Assembly (NCBI RefSeq): GCF_023028105.1 | Contig: NZ_CP095491.1 | Coordinates: forward strand, 1,612,001 to 1,676,000 | DNA from: Halosolutus gelatinilyticus | GTDB taxonomy: Archaea; Halobacteriota; Halobacteria; Halobacteriales; Natrialbaceae | Reading direction: 5' to 3' | DNA: 64,000 nt | Part shown: positions 37,121 through 46,500 of the stretch, in pieces | Layout: each line of letters begins with the position of its first letter | Position numbering within the stretch: position 1 is the first letter of the stretch | Notes under the pieces: generated by a model | Database searches by the model: none | What the model saw: only the letters and a program-made list of their open reading frames with translations | What the model was told of the DNA's origin: nothing | Translations under genes and position numbers: made by a program

Positions 37121-38119
37121 TCACTCGATCGCGTCCCACCCCGGCGTCTTCGGGGCGCCGCGGGCCTCCTCGACGGTCCTCGCGACGGTCGGCGACGGGA
37201 CCGTCCCGTCAGCGTTACGGCGACGGTCGACCCACTCCCGGATGGCCGGGCCGACCCAGCTCTCGTCACCATTTTCGTCCCCGTTCTCGTCGCCGTCGGG
37301 CCCGTCCTCCCCGTCGTGTACGCCGATCGTCTCGAGCGCCCGCTCGTAATGGTGGTCGGAGATCGCGACCGTACCCGGACTCGAGGCGGCCGCGACCGCG
37401 AGACACTCCGCGCGATCGGTCGCCGTCAGGCCGCCGCTCGCGGCCCGCCCGACGATCCCGTCGAGTCGGTCGGGTTCGGGGTGACAGAAGAGCTTCGCGC
37501 CGATCGCCTGCGACCCCAGCAACAGGCCCTCGGGATCGCCGTGGTCGCCGTCGAGTAACCGCTCGCCGCCGAAGGCCGACTCGACGCGCTCGCACTCGGT
37601 CTCCTGGTCGAGCGCAAGGTTGTGTTCGGGATAGGCACCGCACTCGGCGGGGAAGAGGTCGTCCTCGTGGATGCGACACTGGAGCGTCGTCGGATCGAGG
37701 AAGGTACACGTCGGGAGCCACGCCGGCTCCTCGCGCCCGAACGGGGCGACGGGTTTCGGCGGCTTCCGCAGGCCGACGAAAAAGACCGGCCGCCCCGCGA
37801 TCGCGGCCAGCGAGCGCCCGTCGATCTCGACGCTCTCGGCCTCGTCGGCGGCCGCCCAGAACCGCGGCGTCAGGGCGGCGGCCAGCCCGCGATCGAGGAA
37901 CGCCCGCACCTCGTCGCGGGTCAACGGCACGAAGTTGACGTCGTCGTCGAGGGGCTCCCGGCGGGGCGCGTCGTCGTCGGCCTCCGGAGCGCACAGTCTG
38001 CGGCGAGTGCCGTCTCCGTCGCACTCCCGATCGAAATCGGAGTCGGTCCCGTCGACCCGGTCGAGGAGCGATCGCCAGTCCAGACAACAGCCGGCACAGC
38101 CCGCACAGTTCACCTCCAT
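37121..38119 (-). CDS. YkgJ-type cysteine-cluster protein
   Basis: 332 aa from ATG 38119 (MEVNCAGCAGCC). The N-terminal CxGCxGCC and the later CTFLD, CRIHEDDLFPAECGAYP and LFCHPEP motifs are the YkgJ (Zn/Fe chelating) pattern of about eight cysteines. Two acidic loops are inserted (DSDFDRECDGDG and DENGDENGDE). The family may bind Fe-S or zinc and is often fused to other domains. An upstream in-frame ATG at 38146 gives a hydrophobic, arginine-containing extension that is less likely. Confidence 0.82.
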   Translation of the reverse strand: MEVNCAGCAGCCLDWRSLLDRVDGTDSDFDRECDGDGTRRRLCAPEADDDAPRREPLDDDVNFVPLTRDEVRAFLDRGLAAALTPRFWAAADEAESVEIDGRSLAAIAGRPVFFVGLRKPPKPVAPFGREEPAWLPTCTFLDPTTLQCRIHEDDLFPAECGAYPEHNLALDQETECERVESAFGGERLLDGDHGDPEGLLLGSQAIGAKLFCHPEPDRLDGIVGRAASGGLTATDRAECLAVAAASSPGTVAISDHHYERALETIGVHDGEDGPDGDENGDENGDESWVGPAIREWVDRRRNADGTVPSPTVARTVEEARGAPKTPGWDAIE

Positions 38120-38200
38120 GCGCGCCGGTAGGACGACGACGGGCATAACCGCTCGGCCGGCGGGGGAACGACTTTCACCGATCGGAACCGATCGTCTCGT

Positions 38201-38440
38201 ATGGGACAGAACTCCTGTGACGGCTGCGGTCGAACGGTCACGGTCGCCGGCGGGATGGCCAACTTCTGGACCTTCGGCGATCGCGACGGCAGCGACGGGA
38301 CGGCGATGACGCTGGCGTTCGAGGACGGCTCGGAACACCTGCTGTGCTATCCCTGTATCGCGGCACTGCCGGACCACGCGACGGCCGCCGACGTCGAGCA
38401 GTTGGAGCAGGTCGACGCGGAGACGTCGCGGCTAGCGTAG
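38201..38440 (+). CDS. small haloarchaeal zinc-binding protein
   Basis: 79 aa. SCDGCGR near the N-terminus and HLLCYPCIAAL in the second half give two CxxC pairs, likely a zinc ribbon. Between is GGMANFWTFGDRDGS. I recognise the layout from haloarchaeal genomes but am not sure of the family number. Function unknown. It is divergent from the YkgJ-type gene by 81 bases. Confidence 0.78.
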   Translation: MGQNSCDGCGRTVTVAGGMANFWTFGDRDGSDGTAMTLAFEDGSEHLLCYPCIAALPDHATAADVEQLEQVDAETSRLA

Positions 38441-38614
38441 GTCGAAAAAACGGAGAACCGATGGGAGTCACCGCGTGAGCACGTGAGCAGCCACTTCCGA
38501 TCGGCGACCGGCGCCGAGCGTTCCCGATCGACGATCGTCCGGGATCGTCCCGCAACCGAACCGGGACCCCGGGCCTGTACCACCGTTGCACAGCACCGCA
38601 ACCGCACCGCAAGC

Positions 38615-38700
38615 GGAAGGGGTGGGATTCGAACGCCACGGGGCGAGATGCCGCCGCGGGCCAGAGGCACCGCGGTGCTCTACCGCTGAGCGACCCTTCC
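38615..38700 (-). tRNA. tRNA-like sequence, apparently degenerate
   Basis: On the minus strand from 38700: acceptor GGAAGGG pairs with CCCTTCC (38621-38615, seven base pairs), D-arm GCTC-AGCGGTA-GAGC is intact, and GTTCGAATC marks a T-loop. The T-stem has an extra C (GTGGCG before TTCGAAT, expected GTGGG), the anticodon region is a long hairpin (CCGCGG with CCGCGG, inner GCC/GGC) without a normal seven-base loop, and the variable part has a small hairpin. An anticodon cannot be assigned. It is probably a decayed tRNA or a mobile-element attachment remnant, not a functional tRNA. Confidence 0.4.
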
Positions 38701-38867
38701 GTACCCGAGTCCGACGGCGGAGTTCGTATTTGTAATCGACCCGTTTCCCCCGGATAACGGTGGCCTACGCCGTCGCCGCCCTTCCCCATCTCGACGATGT
38801 CTCTCCGTCGTCTTCCCCGTCCCGGAGGTGCCGACGGCGCGCCACCGGTTGGCACACCTCCGGAACG

Positions 38868-38876
38868 GCTTTTTGT
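38868..38876 (+). promoter_or_regulatory. box A (TATA-like) of the GNAT gene
   Basis: GCTTTTTGT is 23-31 bases before the GTG at 38899. It supports GTG 38899 over the ATG at 38797, which would place the start far upstream of the promoter. Confidence 0.45.
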
Positions 38877-38898
38877 CGCGCGCGAGACCCGTGGATCG

Positions 38899-39354
38899 GT
38901 GACGCGCATCCGAGAGCTGAGGCCCGCCGACGCGCCGGCGCTGACGGCGCTCTACGAGGAGTACGCCTGGTGGGACGACCGCGACGTCGACGCCGTTCGC
39001 AAGGCGTTGACCGAGACCGAGGTTGCCGTCGGCGTCGAGGACGACGGCGACCTGGTCGCCGGCGCGCGGGTGCTGACCGACTACCGGTACTACGCGACGG
39101 TCTACGATGTGCTCGTCGCGGCCGATCGGCGCGGCGAGGGCTTCGGCGAGCGACTGCTGAACGCGGTCGTCTCCCGCTCCGACCTGGAGACGGTTCCGGG
39201 CTTGTCGCTGCTCTGTCACGAGGGATTGGTACTGTTCTACGAATCGATCGGCTTCGAACCGTTCGGCCCCGAGTTCGAGATTCCCGAAGGCGGCACCGCG
39301 GAACTCCTCCGGATGACCTACGAACGCGCCGACGAATCGCCCGCTTCCGAGTAG
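38899..39354 (+). CDS. GNAT-family N-acetyltransferase
   Basis: 151 aa from GTG 38899. GNAT layout: IRELRPADAPALTALYEEY, YDVLVAADRRGEGFGERLL (acetyl-CoA loop with R/Q-x-x-G-x-G/A equivalent), and the C-terminal LFYESIGFEPFGPEFE. The acetyl acceptor is unknown. Short enough to be a single-domain enzyme. The promoter lies between it and the tRNA-like sequence. Confidence 0.82.
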   Translation: MTRIRELRPADAPALTALYEEYAWWDDRDVDAVRKALTETEVAVGVEDDGDLVAGARVLTDYRYYATVYDVLVAADRRGEGFGERLLNAVVSRSDLETVPGLSLLCHEGLVLFYESIGFEPFGPEFEIPEGGTAELLRMTYERADESPASE

Positions 39355-39430
39355 CGCGGCCGCATTGCCGCGGCCGCGACGACGTTTCATCGAGCGCGAC
39401 GGTCCGTAGCCTTTAGGACGCGGCCCCGCC

Positions 39431-41260
39431 GTGAGTCGAACGGTGAACCCCGATCGGATCTTCGAGGAGTTTCCCGCGCCGAGCTTCCGCGGGGCACAGG
39501 AGCAGGCCCTCCGCGACGTCCGCGACGCCTTCGCGGCGGGCAACGACGTCGTCCTCGTCCGAGCGCCGACGGGCAGCGGCAAGTCGCTGCTCGCGCGGGC
39601 GATCGCGGGCTGCGCCCGCGAGATAGGTGAAGTCGAACCGAGCGAGGCGTCGGGAGCGTACTACACGACGCCGCAGGTCTCGCAACTCGACGACGTCGCC
39701 ACCGACGACCTGCTGTCCGACCTGAACGTCATCCGCGGCAAGTCGAACTACACCTGCATCCTCCCGAACGAGCGCGACACGCCGGTCAATCAGGCGCCGT
39801 GCGTCCGCGAGCGCGGCTACGACTGCTCGGTCCAGCACCGCTGTCCGTACTTCTCGGACCGGGCGATCGCCTCGAACCGGGAAATCGCGGCGATGACGCT
39901 CGCCTACTTCATGCAGACCGCGGGCAGCGAGGTCTTTCGCAAGCGCGACGTCGTCGTCATCGACGAGGCCCACGGCCTCGCCGAGTGGGCCGAGATGTAC
40001 GCGACCATCCAGCTGGGGCCGCGGACGGTCCCCTTCTGGGACGAACTGCGCGTTCCGACGGTCGACGGGCTGGATCGGGCCGCCCGCTACGCCGAGAACC
40101 TGGCCCAGACGTGCGAGCGCCGGAAGGACGACCTGCTCGCCCAGGACTCGCTGTCGCCCGCCGAGGTGCGCGAGCGCGACCGGCTGCAGGAACTCATCGG
40201 CGAACTCGATTGGTTCGTCTCGGACTACCGCGATCCGCAGAGCCCGACGACGTGGCTGGTCGATCAGTCCGAGCCGCGGGCGTCTCGATCCGGCGATCGC
40301 GGCGAGGACGACGCGGACGCCGACGAGGAGCCGGGCGGCCCGCTGACGATCAAGCCGATGGACCCCGAACGGTACCTCCAGCACACCGTCTGGGATCGCG
40401 GGAACACGTTCGCACTCCTCTCGGCGACGATCCTCAACAAAGACGCGTTCTGCCGCCAGGTCGGATTGAACCCCGCGACCGTCGCGCTGGTCGACGTCCC
40501 CCACACGTTCCCCGTCGAGCACCGGCCGCTGTACGACGTCACGCAGGGGAAGATGACCTACGAGCACCGCGACGAGACGGTTCCGAAGATCGCCCGGACG
40601 ATCGTTCGGATCATGCAGACCCACCCCGACGAGAAGGGGCTGGTCCACGCCCATTCATACGACATTCAGGAACGGCTCGCCGACCTCCTCGCGGATTTCG
40701 GCGTCGGCGATCGCGTTCGAACCCACACGCGGGAGGAACGAGACGCCGACCTCGAGGCGTGGAAAGCGAGCGACGACCCCGACGTCTTCCTCTCGGTGAA
40801 GATGGAGGAGGCGCTGGACCTCAAGGGCGACCTCTGTCGGTGGCAGGTCCTCTGTAAGGCCCCGTTTCTCAACACGGGCGATTCGCGCGTCGCCCACCGG
40901 CTCGAGGAGGGGCAGTGGGCGTGGTACTACCGAACCGCGCTGCGGACCGTCATTCAGGCCTGCGGTAGGGTAGTGCGGGCGCCCGACGACCACGGCGCGA
41001 CCTACCTGGCGGACTCGAGCCTGCTCGATCTGTTCGACCGCGCCGGGTCGGACGTGCCGGACTGGTTCGCCGCACAGGTCGATCGAATGGACGAGCCGGA
41101 ACTGCCGCCGTTCGAACCCCGGACTGCGCTCTCCGCGTCGAGGGAACGGACGCCGCAGAACGGTCGTCGGGACGATCGCGACGGCACCGCGAGTTCGCGG
41201 CGGTCGCGGCGGTCGTCCCGTTCGAGCCCACTGGCGGACGTGTGGGAGACCGACCAATAG
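39431..41260 (+). CDS. XPD/DinG-type DNA helicase with Fe-S cysteines
   Basis: 609 aa. Walker A APTGSGKS (45-52), four cysteines C109, C124, C132 and C138 spaced as for the XPD [4Fe-4S] domain, and DEAH in VIDEAHGL (178-181). Later motifs: GLVHAHSYDIQ, FLSVKMEEALDLKGD, and QACGRVVRAPDD. The 5'-3' polarity of this family is established knowledge; in archaea it acts in repair. A basic C-terminal tail ([11 protein letters not shown]) follows. Starts at GTG 39431, with an alternative GTG at 39443. Confidence 0.92.
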   Translation: MSRTVNPDRIFEEFPAPSFRGAQEQALRDVRDAFAAGNDVVLVRAPTGSGKSLLARAIAGCAREIGEVEPSEASGAYYTTPQVSQLDDVATDDLLSDLNVIRGKSNYTCILPNERDTPVNQAPCVRERGYDCSVQHRCPYFSDRAIASNREIAAMTLAYFMQTAGSEVFRKRDVVVIDEAHGLAEWAEMYATIQLGPRTVPFWDELRVPTVDGLDRAARYAENLAQTCERRKDDLLAQDSLSPAEVRERDRLQELIGELDWFVSDYRDPQSPTTWLVDQSEPRASRSGDRGEDDADADEEPGGPLTIKPMDPERYLQHTVWDRGNTFALLSATILNKDAFCRQVGLNPATVALVDVPHTFPVEHRPLYDVTQGKMTYEHRDETVPKIARTIVRIMQTHPDEKGLVHAHSYDIQERLADLLADFGVGDRVRTHTREERDADLEAWKASDDPDVFLSVKMEEALDLKGDLCRWQVLCKAPFLNTGDSRVAHRLEEGQWAWYYRTALRTVIQACGRVVRAPDDHGATYLADSSLLDLFDRAGSDVPDWFAAQVDRMDEPELPPFEPRTALSASRERTPQNGRRDDRDGTASSRRSRRSSRSSPLADVWETDQ

Positions 41261-41496
41261 TGCCCAGCTGCGACGGATCGGCACCGCTACCGGTGTTCGA
41301 GTGTTGGCATGACCTCGAATTCGATCCGCCGACTGGATCAGCATCCAGAGGGAGGGACCGGGAGATAAACTATCTATCTGCTGGAACGTGTTGCACGGGG
41401 TGAAACACTTCGCACCGACCGGAAACGGAATCCGTCGATCGGGGTCTCCGGCCGCGATCGGACGAGCGAGGCCGGTCGACGAGCGACGACCGGCGG

Positions 41497-42303
41497 TTAG
41501 CTCATGCTGTCGATCAGGTCGGCCGTCACGAGTCGCGCGTTCTCCCGCAACCGCCGAAACCGGCTGGCCGTCCACGTTCGAAGCCGATCGTCCGTGCTTT
41601 CGAGGACGACGACAAGTCTGCCGTTGCTGTCGTAGGCGCCGAGAAAGACCGTCTCTCCCGCGAGGCTGAGCCCCGTTGAGAGCGGCTTTTCCGTGACGTA
41701 CAGCTCGTAGTGATCGAGGGCGATCGATTCGCGAAACTGCGGGGCGTACTGCTCGGCGGCGGCCCGGCAGGTCGCCTCGTCGATCACGAGCGAGGTCTGG
41801 GTTCCGCCCTCGATGATCGGCGTGTGGATCTGGACGAGCTGTCGATTGACGACCGGCGATACGCCGCGGAACTCCGCCCCCTCCTCGGCGGCCACTGCCA
41901 CTCGATCGGCGTACCACTCGACCGGCTGATGGGGTCTGGTCTCGCTCGCCGTGACCAACTCGGCCGTCTCGAGCCAGTCGACCTCGAGTTCCGCGGCGTC
42001 CACGTCGACGTGCGCGAGAAACGGTTCGAACCGTTCGATCGTTCGGAATCGAGTTCGGGCCCGCCGATACGTCTCGAGCGCCAGTTCGCCGATCGTGGTC
42101 GCAGCGTACCCGCCGTCGACGCGGTCGATCCAGCCGCGGTCGCCCAGTTCAGTGAGCGATCGGTGGACCGTCGTTCGGGAGACGTCGGTGGCCGAGACGA
42201 GATCGGCCGGTTTGGCGGGGCCGTCCGTGAGCTCGTCGAGGATGGCGACGCGGACGGGCGACCCCGAGAGGTAGCCGATCCCGAGGTCCTGATCGTCGGA
42301 CAT
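41497..42303 (-). CDS. HTH regulator with FilR1-like C-terminal domain
   Basis: 268 aa. The N-terminal winged helix includes KPADLVSATDVSRTTVHRSL (about 31-50) and DRGWIDRVDGGY wing. The C-terminal part (from about 120) contains RGVSPVVNRQLVQIHTPIIEGG and SLAGETVFLGAYDSNGRLVVVLES, resembling the FilR1/DUF1724 ligand-binding domain common in methanogens and haloarchaea. Effector unknown. It is convergent with the helicase gene; 236 bases between them contain an imperfect inverted repeat (41388-41408). Confidence 0.85.
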   Translation of the reverse strand: MSDDQDLGIGYLSGSPVRVAILDELTDGPAKPADLVSATDVSRTTVHRSLTELGDRGWIDRVDGGYAATTIGELALETYRRARTRFRTIERFEPFLAHVDVDAAELEVDWLETAELVTASETRPHQPVEWYADRVAVAAEEGAEFRGVSPVVNRQLVQIHTPIIEGGTQTSLVIDEATCRAAAEQYAPQFRESIALDHYELYVTEKPLSTGLSLAGETVFLGAYDSNGRLVVVLESTDDRLRTWTASRFRRLRENARLVTADLIDSMS

Positions 42304-42401
42304 GTTCGTGAATTCACTTGCACCCTGGTAAATACCTTTGTTCGGTGGGTGGGGAGGCTAATCGAATACCTTCGCCGAACGGAACGACTGGCGCGGTCGC
42401 A

Positions 42402-42488
42402 TCAGAGTATCGACGTCGCACCCCACGCGATCATCGAACTCATCATGAGGAACGCGAAGAGCAACGCGATCAGCTGATTTCTGTCCAT
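42402..42488 (-). CDS. 28-aa single-helix membrane peptide
   Basis: ATG 42488 to TGA 42402-42404. Translation MDRNQLIALLFAFLMMSSMIAWG plus five residues: a short charged start then one hydrophobic helix. It is too short for statistics, but the frame is clean and hydrophobic with a Met-rich helix; similar tiny membrane peptides occur in haloarchaea. No function known. It lies between the FilR1-like regulator and the cohesin gene, on their strand. Confidence 0.5.
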   Translation of the reverse strand: MDRNQLIALLFAFLMMSSMIAWGATSIL

Positions 42489-42584
42489 GTTCGGGGGAAC
42501 AGTCCACGGAAGCAAGAATGTCACGACCGGTCCAGAATCCGGTCGATCGGGTCCGGACGGCGAGAGCGCGTCGGGCGACCGGCG

Positions 42585-43394
42585 CTACCGCCGCGTGACG
42601 CCGAGCGCGAGGAGGCCGACTACCGCGGCGACGGCTCCGCCAATCGTGAAGCCCGGGAGGCGGTCGCCGTCCGACCCGTCGGATTCGCCGTCATCCACTG
42701 TTTCGTTGCTGTCGTCGCTATCGCCGCCATCGTCGCCGCCGTCGGAGGCGTCGTCGCTATCATCGCCGTTTTCGCTTCCGTCGTCGTTTTCGCTTCCGTC
42801 GTCGCCGTTCTCGGTGTCGTCGTCGGAACCGTCGCCAGCCGCGTCGTCCTCGTCGGTCCCGTCGTCACTGCCGTCACTGCCGTCGCCGTCGGCGGCGGGC
42901 GGCGACGGGCCGCCCGGTGCGCCTCCGCCGGAGTCGCCGACGTCCGCGATGGCGTTCGCGTCGCTCTCGAAGACCATCGAATCGCTCTCGACGAATTCGA
43001 GAGCGAGGTCGCCGTCGACGGCGAACGTTATCGTCGCGAGCGTCGGTTGGTCGACGCTCTCGTCGCCGGTGGTCGACTGAGTGAGAGCCACGTGCCCGCC
43101 CTCGTCGTTCTCGACCGGCTGACCGAAATCGCCGCCGGCGATGTCCTCGACCGCAACGTTGGTCGGATCGTAACTCAGATTGGCCTGAAAGCCGGCGACG
43201 TCCGCGGCGGGGGTGGCGAGTTCGACGGTGATCGTTTCGTCGGTCTCGTCGACGACCGCGAGTTCGATCGTTCCGTCCTCGGTGGCCGACGGCAGGTCGC
43301 TGGCCGCCTGTGCGCCCGCGGCCATCGTCGCCAGCGCGAGGGCGACGACGAGGACGAGAGCGAGCAATCGGATTCGGTTCGGGTTGGTTGTCAT
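42585..43394 (-). CDS. surface-anchored cohesin-domain protein (PGF-CTERM)
   Basis: 269 aa from ATG 43394. Signal peptide about 1-31 (RIRLLALVLVVALALA). Residues about 40-150 are a cohesin-like domain (GTIELAV, AGFQANLSYDPTNVAVEDI, PTLATITFAVDGD). Then a long Asp/Gly/Ser linker (about 150-240). The C-terminus LPGFTIGGAVAAVVGLLALG with basic VTRR is the PGF-CTERM archaeosortase signal. Cohesins bind dockerins; the gene upstream (43509) encodes a dockerin-bearing protease, so this is the likely anchor. 114 bases lie between the genes. Confidence 0.85.
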   Translation of the reverse strand: MTTNPNRIRLLALVLVVALALATMAAGAQAASDLPSATEDGTIELAVVDETDETITVELATPAADVAGFQANLSYDPTNVAVEDIAGGDFGQPVENDEGGHVALTQSTTGDESVDQPTLATITFAVDGDLALEFVESDSMVFESDANAIADVGDSGGGAPGGPSPPAADGDGSDGSDDGTDEDDAAGDGSDDDTENGDDGSENDDGSENGDDSDDASDGGDDGGDSDDSNETVDDGESDGSDGDRLPGFTIGGAVAAVVGLLALGVTRR

Positions 43395-43508
43395 TGTGGT
43401 AGCGTGGAAAGCGTGGGTTCGCAGCGTCTCTGAACGGTCGGTTCGGCCACCGATCGAGCACAAAAATCGCCGCGCGGCGATTTCGGTGGCGTCTCGATTC
43501 GACTCGGG

Positions 43509-46500
43509 TTAGGCTTCGATCGCGTTCGGACCGTGGGCCTCGACGATCTCCTCGAGGATGAGGATGACGTCGCCGGCGTTGACCTCGCCGTCTCGATCCA
43601 TGTCGGCGAGTTCCGCGTTGAACGCGCCGGTCGGTTCGTCGCCGACGATGTACTGCTGGGTCAGCGTCGCGTCGAGCGTGTTGACGTCGTCGTCGCCGTT
43701 GACGTCACCGAGCCAGTTCGGCGTGACGGTCCCGTCCTCGGTCATGATCGTGAGTTCGCTTTCCGCGTCGTTGAGGAAGGTGTTCTCCTCGTCGAAGATC
43801 AGTTTGGCGGCGTCGTCGCTGTCGCCGACGACCGCGAACTCGACCTCGGCGAGCGTCGGCATGGACTCGTTGCCGGCCTGGGCGGCGGCGATCGAGAGCG
43901 TGCCGTTCTCGTTGTCGATACTGCTAACCGGGTCGTCGAAGTCGACGCCGTTGACCCCTTCGACCTGCAGGACGGCGGGGTCGAAGCGGACTTGCGTCTC
44001 GTAGCCTGCAACGGCCTCGGCGGTAGTGTTGATCTCGACGGTGACAGTTTCGTCGATGATCCCCATGTAGTCGCCGTCGCCGAACGTGAGCAGTCCGTCG
44101 GGCTCCTCGTGGACCGTCACGGTGCGGGTAACCGCGTCGTCCTCGCTCGCAACGGTCACGTTGCCGGTCCCGATGTCGCTCGTGTTGGTCTCCCAGGAGA
44201 GCGAGACGTTCGCCGCCTCGCCCTCGTCGAGCGAGAGCGCCGTGCTGTCGACGACGTCGCCGTCGAAGTCGGCGAGCGTGACGTTCTGGGTCCCGTTTTC
44301 GCTACCGACGTTTTCGACGGTGGCGCCGACGGTCAGGTTCTCGCCTTCGATGACGGGTTCGTTCGTCTCGGTCACCTCGACCTGGAAGCTGGGTCTGGGC
44401 TCGGCGAGGTATTCGACCGCGTTGGCCAGGATCGTATCGGCGTCGTCGGTGTAGTCTCCGCTCCCGACGAAGGCCGAGTAGCCCAGGCTCGAGGCGAACA
44501 CCGTCGCGCTCCCGTCGTCGACGGCGAAACCGCTTCCGACGGCGACCCCTTCGGCGCTCGTCTCCGCGAGCACGTCGAAGTCGGTTCCGTCGAACCACGT
44601 GTGGTCGCCGAAGCTTCCGGTGTGAATGTCCACCGTGTCGCCGGCCTCGCCGACGCCGGCGAAGATCTGGTGGTCCGCGGTCAGTTCGTAGCCGACCGGC
44701 GGCGAAACGAAGTCGTTTTCGTACGTCGACGCCGGCTCGCCCGTCACGTCGGAGTGAACGGGGAGCGCGTTGCTGTCGCTGCCCCACTGATCGAGGTAGA
44801 CGACGCCGGTATCGCCGCCGTCGGTCGCTTCGATGAACTCCTCGGCCCCGCCGGTCGCGAGGTTCTGGACGACGATCACGTCGTAGCCGTCTTTCGCTTC
44901 GTCGGATGTGGTCGCGACGGGGTCGTACAGCGCCGGGAGTTCGTCTTCGAGTACGGCGGCGATGTCGTCGCCGAACGAACCGGCGTCGTCGACGACGGCG
45001 ACGGGGACGTACTCTTCGAACACCATCGTCGGACCAGTTGCGATCGTGTGCTCGTCGCCCATGCCGGTGAAGGTGTGTTCGAGCGCGAGCTCACCCTCGG
45101 TGTCTTCGGTCGTTTCGACGGCGATCGTCAGATCGTCCGAGATCGGTCCGCCGAAGTCGACCGTCTCGCCGAACTCGGTTTCCTCGCCGTCCACGTAGAG
45201 GGTCGCGTTCTCGGGGTTGTAGTCGCCCCCGAGGTCGACGGTCACCGTTTCGACGTTCGCGGCGGTGACGTTCACCTCGACCGTGTCACCGCCCTCGACG
45301 CCCTCGGGCTGGTCGTTGACAAGTTCGACGTCGAGGGCGTCGGCGAGATCGAAGTTCTGGACCGTCGTCTCCTCTTCTTCGACCGTCACGGTGGCGCTTT
45401 CGGCCTCGTAGCCGAACGCGTCTGCGGTGACGGTGTACTCGCCGGCCGGTGCGACGAGGCTGTACTGTCCGTCGTCGTCGGTGACGGTGCTGCCGGCGCC
45501 GTCGACGTCGACGGTCGCGTCGTCGATCGGCGTCCCGTCGGCGGCCGTCACGGTGCCGTTGATCCCGCTGTCGAGCGCGACCATGTTGGTCGCGGCGGCG
45601 ACGTCGATGATTCCGTGTCCGTACTCGGTGTTCGGTTCCTCGCCGCCGTCCGGCTGCCAGGCGGTTTGCTCGAGCGCGTCGTACAGCAGGTCGCGATCGG
45701 CGTCACCGCCGGAGGCCGCGATCATCAGCGCGAAGGCGCCGGCCTTGTGCGGCGCGGACATCGACGTCCCCGAGTACGTGTCGTCGTAGCCGCCGCCGGG
45801 GACGGAACTCAGGACGTTGACGCCCGGTGCGGCCGCGTTCGGTACGACGAATTCGTCCGGCCAGTACTCAGGCGCGTCCGGGAACGCGCTCTCGGTGTCG
45901 ATCACTTCGCCGCTCGAGAAGCTGGCAACCTGGCCGCTCTCGTCGACGGCGCCGCTCGCGAAGTTCGGGTACACGTTCCCCGGGGAACCGCTGGTCCCCT
46001 GGCCGCTGTTTCCGGCCGAACTCACGAGCACGACGCCGGCGTCGCGCGCGTTCTCGGACGGTTCGATGAGTTCGCTGTAGTAGCCCGTGGCACCGAGGCT
46101 CATCGAGATGATGTCGGCGTCGGTGTCGTTGACGGCCCACTCCATGCCGGCGAGGATCTGGGCAAAGGAGCCACCGCCGGCGTCGCTGAGAACTTTGCCG
46201 TGGTAGAGCTCCGCCTCGGGGGCCACGCCGTAAACGGGAACGTCGCCCTCGGGGTTGTCAGATCCGGTGACGGTGCCGCTCACGTGGGTCCCGTGTCCAT
46301 TTCCATCGTTCGGCTCGGACTCGATCGGTTCGCCCGAATCGTCGAACTCCTGCCAGTTGTCGGGGTCGATCTCGAGGTCAGGGTGGTCGGCGTCGACGCC
46401 CGTATCAAGGATGGCGACGCCCGCGCCGCCGCCCTTGGTTCCGTGTTGCTCCCAGACCTCGGTGGCGTTGATCATGTCCAGTCCGTAGGTCACGTTCTCG

